Assembly (NCBI GenBank): GCA_014529385.2
Contig: CM043948.1
Coordinates: 78,867,291-78,931,290 of the forward strand
Direction of reading: 5' to 3'
From: Adiantum capillus-veneris
Taxonomy: Eukaryota; Streptophyta; Polypodiopsida; Polypodiales; Pteridaceae
Length of the DNA: 64,000 bases
This document shows, in pieces, positions 58,621 through 64,000 of this stretch. Position numbers and translations under genes: made by a program. Each line of letters starts with the position of its first letter. The first letter of the stretch is position 1. Below the pieces are notes generated by a model. The model saw only the letters and a list, made by a program, of their open reading frames with translations, was not told the origin of the DNA and did no database searches.

Positions 58621-59742
58621 TCACAATGCTCTTGATATTCTTACCAAGGAGCACATTTGATGTTTGTTGCTCATCAATGTCAATTCTGATGACATTTGCT
58701 TGAGCTGGTGGTTGATGTTTGTGCTATTGTTGTGGGTTAGCCTACTGATTAGCTTGGTTGTAGGGTACAACTGGCATCCCTCTCTCCTATGCTTGACACA
58801 CAAAGCATAATTCAGACCAACCCAATGATCTTGTGCTGAACAATACACACATGGCATGTTTCCTGGTGGCCTTCTCTGATTATTATCTTGATTTCTCCAA
58901 GGTGGTCTTGGAGGTCTCTGAAATGGTGGCCTCCCTCTAAATGGAGATTTTTGATTAGTTTCAACATCATTTCTCCCTCTGTCTACTTGTGGAGTTGATC
59001 TACTCCTATTATTAGGGTTATACCAACATTGGGCTATGTTATGGCCTTCCCTTACACAAATCTGACAGTACTGCTTTCTTTTTGGAGCTACAATAGAATA
59101 TCCGATTTTCTTCAACTCACTAATTATAATCAAATCTTCTTCTATGTCTTTTTTATCCTTTTTCTTCTTACCACTTTGCTTCTTCGTCTTCTGTTTTCCT
59201 TTACTGCTTTCAGCCTCACTATCAGAAGATACCTCAGAATCACTATCTTCATCAATTCTAGACTCAACATCTAACTCTGTTTCTGATTGAGAGCTATGCT
59301 TGCTCCTAGATTTTGACATGGTCATACCAAGTTTTTTTTCAACCCTTGCTGTAGCTGTGACCAAATTGTTGAAGCCACCTACAATGTCTATGCTGTCCAC
59401 AACATTCTTCAATCCCTTTCTTACACCTTTCAAGAAATAACCTGCTAACATCTCATCTGTGGGTCTCCCATTACCCTGTAATCTCTCCACCAAAATTATG
59501 AATTTTTGAGCATAATCTTCCACCAATATAGAAGGTTGTTGAGCCATAAGGGGAGGTTGAGGTGCTCTGCTAGGTCTTTGCCTGATAGATACCTGTAGTG
59601 GGTCAAAGTGGAGTCTTCTTCTAGTTCTTGCAGATCTTGCTGTCAAGAGTAGAGCCCCAAAAAATTGGCCCACCTGTCTTCCTACTGACTCTCCTAAACT
59701 CTCCCCTATTTGACTCCTTGGTTGCACTTCAAAGACATCCAC
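58621..59742 (-). pseudogene. Gypsy-B gag
   Basis: This is a 373-residue frame. The capsid part includes VEDYAQKFIILVERLQGN and DEMLAGYFLKGVRKGLKNVV. A long charged region follows (DEDSDSEVSSDSEAESSKGK, KKQSGKKKKDKKDIEED). The nucleocapsid has one intact CCHC knuckle, YCQICVREGHNIAQCW, then an R/P-rich stretch (RGRPPFQRPPRPPWRN) and a second, degraded one (CVYCSAQDHWVGLNYALC). It is the 5' gene of the element that continues at 58.3-57.4 and 38.4-36.0 kb. The true start may lie upstream of 59742. Confidence 0.75.
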
Positions 59743-60848
59743 TTCTACTTCCTCCTCTATTGTATCTTCATGATGGAAGGGATCAATATTTCTTGCTTGG
59801 GTCTAAGCCCTTGTGTAATAGACCCTAGATACCCTTCTTGGTCGCTCTAACATACATAATCAGTTAATGAAACATAGATACCCGCAGCAATGCTGACACT
59901 GAGAGAATTTCGACCAAACCCTAACAAAGCTGTAAACACAACATGATCGCCAAATGTGTATAACAAACCAAGAGAGGCCATGATTTAGATCTAATCAAAG
60001 AAAGAAGCAAATGCAGTAAATTGAGAGTGGTCCAATACTGGTGGTGAGAGTGACAAAAGGTTACAAACCTTTGTAGGAAATCTGTGATCTAGTATGGAAA
60101 ATGAATGTACTTCAAGATGTGGAAAGTCAAGGGTGTGGAGAAGATGAAAGGTGAAAATTTGTTCAAAAATAGGGACATCCAAAAAGGTTGGAGGAGATAG
60201 AGTGAGGAGTCTCATCATTTGCACAAATACCTGGTATATGGGCCACTGTCCATAGATACCAGGTGCTCATGCGAGATGCTTCAAGCATCGTCATGACGGC
60301 CAAATTTACTAAGAAAAAGTGGGTGCTCATTGCGCACTTTCTCTTTAATAAAGTATTAATGTCCACATCAATGCATACATTACAACACGTTTAATGCGCT
60401 GTTAAGTTTTAAAGCTTGCACGGCTCTCGACTCTTTTTGACCAACTTTTAACAAAATCCATCTTTCTTTTTATTTTGGGAGTCTTGGGGGAAAAAAAAAT
60501 CCTTAGCTATACACGATTCCTTCCTCTTCTTTTCCCAGACTCACATTTGTGAGTGGATGTATAAAATTCTCCATAAATAAATAAATGTACATACTACAAA
60601 GTGCCCTCAAGCTCGTGTCGAGCCTCGAGGGATCACGCAATCCATGAAAAAGCTACATAGCTCCAAATAGAGGCGAGCCATACCCAATGATCTCGTACAT
60701 ATCACTATTGTGTTGCGGTCATAACGGCAAGAATTGTCCGATTCCACTCGTCCGAGTTTTTTTTTTTTAATAAACGAATTGAATTAATAAAAGGAAAGAA
60801 ATATAAAAAGGCCCTTGGGATGGAAAGGGGAATCCACACTAACTGATT
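59743..60848. other. Non-coding; probable leader or 5' LTR of gypsy-B
   Basis: No supported gene. It lies upstream (minus) of gypsy-B gag and downstream of the LINE. A CCAGGTATCTA-type motif near 60228-60262 occurs as an inverted pair around a short loop. No primer-binding site could be set with confidence. Confidence 0.4.
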
Positions 60849-62444
60849 TCATACATTGAGGTAGTTAAAAATAAGAAACAAACTAGTGTGATCATAATGG
60901 GCAAGAATAACTTTTTTCCATCTCTGCGATCCGAGAAGTTTCTGAAAGGTTGAATCCTCGACATCTGCACCTTCTTTTACCTGATTGAGAATCTCCTTCA
61001 GAGTAACTTTGAAAATAAAGGCCAGAGGGATATTAGAGTAGGAGAATGAATGGCCAAAGTTAGCATTATTCCTTTCTTTCCAAATGTCGTGTAGAAAGAC
61101 CCCTCCGATACAGGTCCACAGTGGAACATCACTGAAAGTACATTCCACAAGCAAAATGGATCTCCAATCGAGTTTGGCCCTTTCAGCCCTAAAAACATTT
61201 TGTAGCTGAAAAATAAAGTGGGACTTGTATTTACAATGAATGAGCAGGTGATTAAATATTCTTCAACTTCCTTGCATCTGGGACAAATGGCATCAGCAAT
61301 TCTTGGAATTTTTGCTTTAGAACCTATCCAGAGGCCTTGATGAACTATCAACCACATCAAAAAACTGTGCATAATGACGTTGAGGGGGTATGCCCAAATG
61401 CATATGAAACTATAACACCATTGCTTTGCAGACTATGATAAAGCCCATCTGACGTTATTCTTTTTAACTAGACTAGAGTTCATTGTCTATTGAGGATCAG
61501 AATTTTGGTAAATGTGAACACATATCTAAGCCAATGAGACTGAGTGGCCCTTAAAGCAACCCTAGTGTAGCCTTGATTGGAAACTGGCACACCTTGAAAG
61601 GACAAGCTCAGTACAGACTTGAGAAATGTAAAAAGTAGCCTTAAGAACATCAGCAGCGAGATAGTGCCCATCTTGGTATACATCTTTCCAACATCGAATA
61701 CCCACTTTAAAGCAATTATGAGCTTTTTTGGTTAGAATAGGATTTCCTTTGACATCAACTTTGCCAAACCAAATTGATTCCTGCAAGCAGAATTGAATTG
61801 AGCAGAGCCAGCTAGCTGGAGGATTCCATTTTTGTTTTAGCAACTTCCATGCTTTCCAGAACCTGTAAGGAATAACAGAACCTCTAGGGACAAAATCCAC
61901 ATTAGAAGTTAGCAATCCTTGGAAAGATAAACCAGTCCAAGCTCTGTATCCTTGAATGTAAAAATACTGAGTATTTCTTTTGAGAAGAATTGCCCAAAAA
62001 TCTTTAGAATATACTACCCTCTTTATCCATTTACTTGCTAGCTTATTAAAAAGCTTTTGAACATCCAAGATTTCCAGACCACCTTGATCTTTAGGACTGC
62101 AGCATACCTGCAGTCCTACCTGCCAAGAAACTTTTGGAGTTCTATTAACTTCTTCTGATCCTCCCCAAAGGAATGTTCTTGAAAGGGAGAATACCTTATT
62201 GATTTGGTATGGAGAGCAGGAGACCACTAGGATAAGAAAAATTCGAAAGAAGACAATAGATAATGGTTAAGTACAAAGACCCTTGAAGATAAAGGGGGCT
62301 GATGATGCTGCCACAATTAAAGCTTTTTCCAAAATTTCTCCAGCACCCAGTCCTATCTCTGGTTGAGAGATACCTTAAAGCCCATAGGAATTCCAAATAA
62401 ATTGAAAATGATCCCATCCTTAATTGGTTTACATCTTGCTTCAT
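60849..62444 (-). pseudogene. 5'-truncated LINE: RT C-terminal part and zf-RVT domain
   Basis: Minus frames 62196-62444, 61562-62227, 60998-61372 and 60849-61154 give the end of a plant LINE polyprotein. Motifs are RYLSTRDRTGCWRNF and GSLYLTIIYCLLSNF (RT thumb side), then LSRTFLWGGSEEVNRTPKVS and GGLEILDVQKLFNKLASKWI. The zinc-binding domain follows: FLMWLIVHQGLWIGSKAK and ADAICPRCKEVEEYLITCSF. Last is FLHDIWKERNNANFG, a typical LINE C-terminal motif. The catalytic RT half and endonuclease are absent, as expected for 5' truncation. Several frameshifts are present. Confidence 0.8.
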
Positions 62445-64000
62445 TCATGATGTTTGGACAAGGCCCCTTGGAAGCTTTGTAGCCTTTTTTTCATGGTTTA
62501 TGATTGATCCACTGGCAAGACAAAAAGTGTTAAGGAAGGACCATAAAATTTATATTGGCTGCCGGGTGTTCTTCCTTTTTACAATGACTTCCCTGCTCTC
62601 TTGGACAATCTTTGTGAAGCTAGCTATTAAGAGGTCATTTCAGATACGCGACGAGTCGTGGCCTTCCAAACTTGGTGAGAGTAGTAGAATCTTACAAGTT
62701 GTGTATATATTAGAACCACTTGGCTTTTCACTACCTTCCCTCCTAATCATTCTTGAAAAATCGTGTCATCCATGTCTTTTGAATCCATTTGTGCATCTTG
62801 CCTACCAGCCTCTAATCGCTAGGCACTTCTTGAATAAGTGAGGGGCTCCTCACTTGTAATTTTGCACCACGAGTACCTATCTGATCCAATACCTCCGGCT
62901 TGAATTTTGATGCTCGTCGATAAATCCTCCCATAGCACCTTCCACACACAAAAAAAAAGAACCTTCCCAACGAAAGAGGCCACTATGAAATATAGATGTT
63001 ATTTTCTATCCTCACCCAAGTATCCAAAGGATAGCTTTTGAATTCAAACAGGCAAAATGGCTAGTTTATTTGAATTCAAAGTTTCCCCCAAAATGGAATT
63101 TAAAATCTAGCGCGTAAAACCATATCATGTAGCATATCTATGGAAAGAGCTCGACGCGTAGATTGTAGATATATCATCTCCGCTCAAATCGGAGATCTGT
63201 GCTCAAATCAGAGATCATATGGGGGGGCTATGGAATGGAAAAAATCATAAAAGAGTCCACCTCCTTTTTGGGGGGGGATGTGCATCCTTTGAACAGTCTT
63301 ACACATCTTTTATACACCCACCATTCTTGCACACATGGCGTATACCTATTCGTCAAAATGTTAATCACCTCCATAAGCTCATGGAAAATAAAGAGGCCCT
63401 CCTACACCCCATCCTCTTCCTTATGCTTGCTTCATTGTTGAGGGGGGAGAACCCATCACTCCTAATCATTAGATTGAGTTATATATCCTTGGTTTGCAGT
63501 TTATAGAAATGTCTGTTCTTGGGCCACGAGAAAAAGAGAGAGATAGAGATCTATCGACCTCCTTTCTCCTTCACCTTGATCAAGAGAGAGAGAGAGATTT
63601 CCAATGCAATACCCTCCTTCTTACTCATTCTTCACCCTCGTGGTCTTGAAGCTTTCCAACTCTCCTTCTTTCTTCTCTTATGCTTGCTCAGAGAGAGAGA
63701 GGGGTCGAGCTTCCTTGCTAGAGGGAGAGAGAAAGCCCTCCTTCTTCTCATTTGTCACTTCCTCTTCTCCTCTCTCCAAACAGTTTGTTATCACACACAC
63801 ACTATCCTTGCTCCAAAAATCCCCTTACCCTAGGCTTCAAATCCCCCCCTTTTTTGGTTATCACCGTGCCGTCACAAGGGGTGGGAGGCCCCTGTGATGA
63901 CGTGGTAGCCTGCTCTTGGATCAACATCAAATCGCACAAAAAGAGGATAAAAAAGGAGTGCCCCAACATTTTGAGCATCTTTTGTTTCTTGGTCGGGCTT
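62445..64000. other. Non-coding or unassigned right flank
   Basis: No supported gene. Short open frames exist (for example 62500-62841 and 63219-63506) but show no recognisable domain. From about 63530 the stretch is rich in GA/CT runs (GAGAGAGAGA near 63585 and 63690) that create spurious frames. This could be the 5' flank of a host gene, but nothing proves it. Confidence 0.4.

Noticed and set aside
62500-63897. Host gene exons in the right flank
   Set aside because: Short frames without domains, interrupted by GA/CT runs; no consistent splice structure seen.

Overview
The window reads as repeat-dense nuclear DNA of a land plant with a large, transposon-rich genome. The evidence is plant-type Ty3/Gypsy and Ty1/Copia polyproteins, a copia primer-binding site matching plant initiator tRNA-Met (TGGTATCAGAGC), a LINE tail with a zf-RVT-like domain, and long (TG)n(AG)n microsatellites. 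The species cannot be fixed from sequence alone; a fern, another non-flowering plant or a large-genome angiosperm all fit. I see no intact host gene, rRNA, tRNA or CRISPR. Almost every open frame belongs to a decayed or nested retroelement.

Layout. 1-11.9 kb: a minus-strand gypsy element (gypsy-1), with gag at 9.9 kb, then protease, RT/RNase H, integrase, and an unusual second protease-like domain after the integrase. Its long leader carries AT-rich palindromes. 12-19 kb: non-coding DNA with compound microsatellites and a duplicated exon-like fragment. 19.4-24.05 kb: a plus-strand gypsy element (gypsy-G) lying between ~1.5 kb direct repeats. 28-29.8 kb: a plus-strand gypsy gag/protease fragment (gypsy-G2) split by a ~243 bp MITE. 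29.8-31.2 kb: a minus-strand gag (gypsy-F). 31.6-35.1 kb: a plus-strand non-autonomous LTR element (element Z) with a coiled-coil protein and two palindrome families.

35.1-62.4 kb is a nest. A minus-strand gypsy element (gypsy-B; gag at 59.7 kb, RT/integrase at 38-36 kb) is split by a copia element (LTRs at 38.46-38.77 and 57.06-57.38 kb). The copia is itself split between 41.62 and 55.03 kb by a gag-only element with ~2 kb LTRs (TR-A) and by a fragment related to gypsy-1 (gypsy-D). A solo copia LTR with a perfect 5 bp target duplication sits inside the copia RT. A 5'-truncated LINE follows at 60.8-62.4 kb.

The most unusual themes are these. (i) A retropepsin-like domain and a W-x-P-K repeat tail are fused downstream of integrase in two separate elements (gypsy-1 and gypsy-D). 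(ii) Leaders and LTRs of related elements are punctuated by repeated 12-26 bp palindromes of three families (TAAATAATC/GATTATTTA, CATCCTACGCGTAGGATG and CGATCGCGATCG), each inside a diverged tandem unit. (iii) Gypsy-1 has a tandemly duplicated HHCC module ahead of the integrase core. All identities and lengths were judged by eye; no search or alignment was run.
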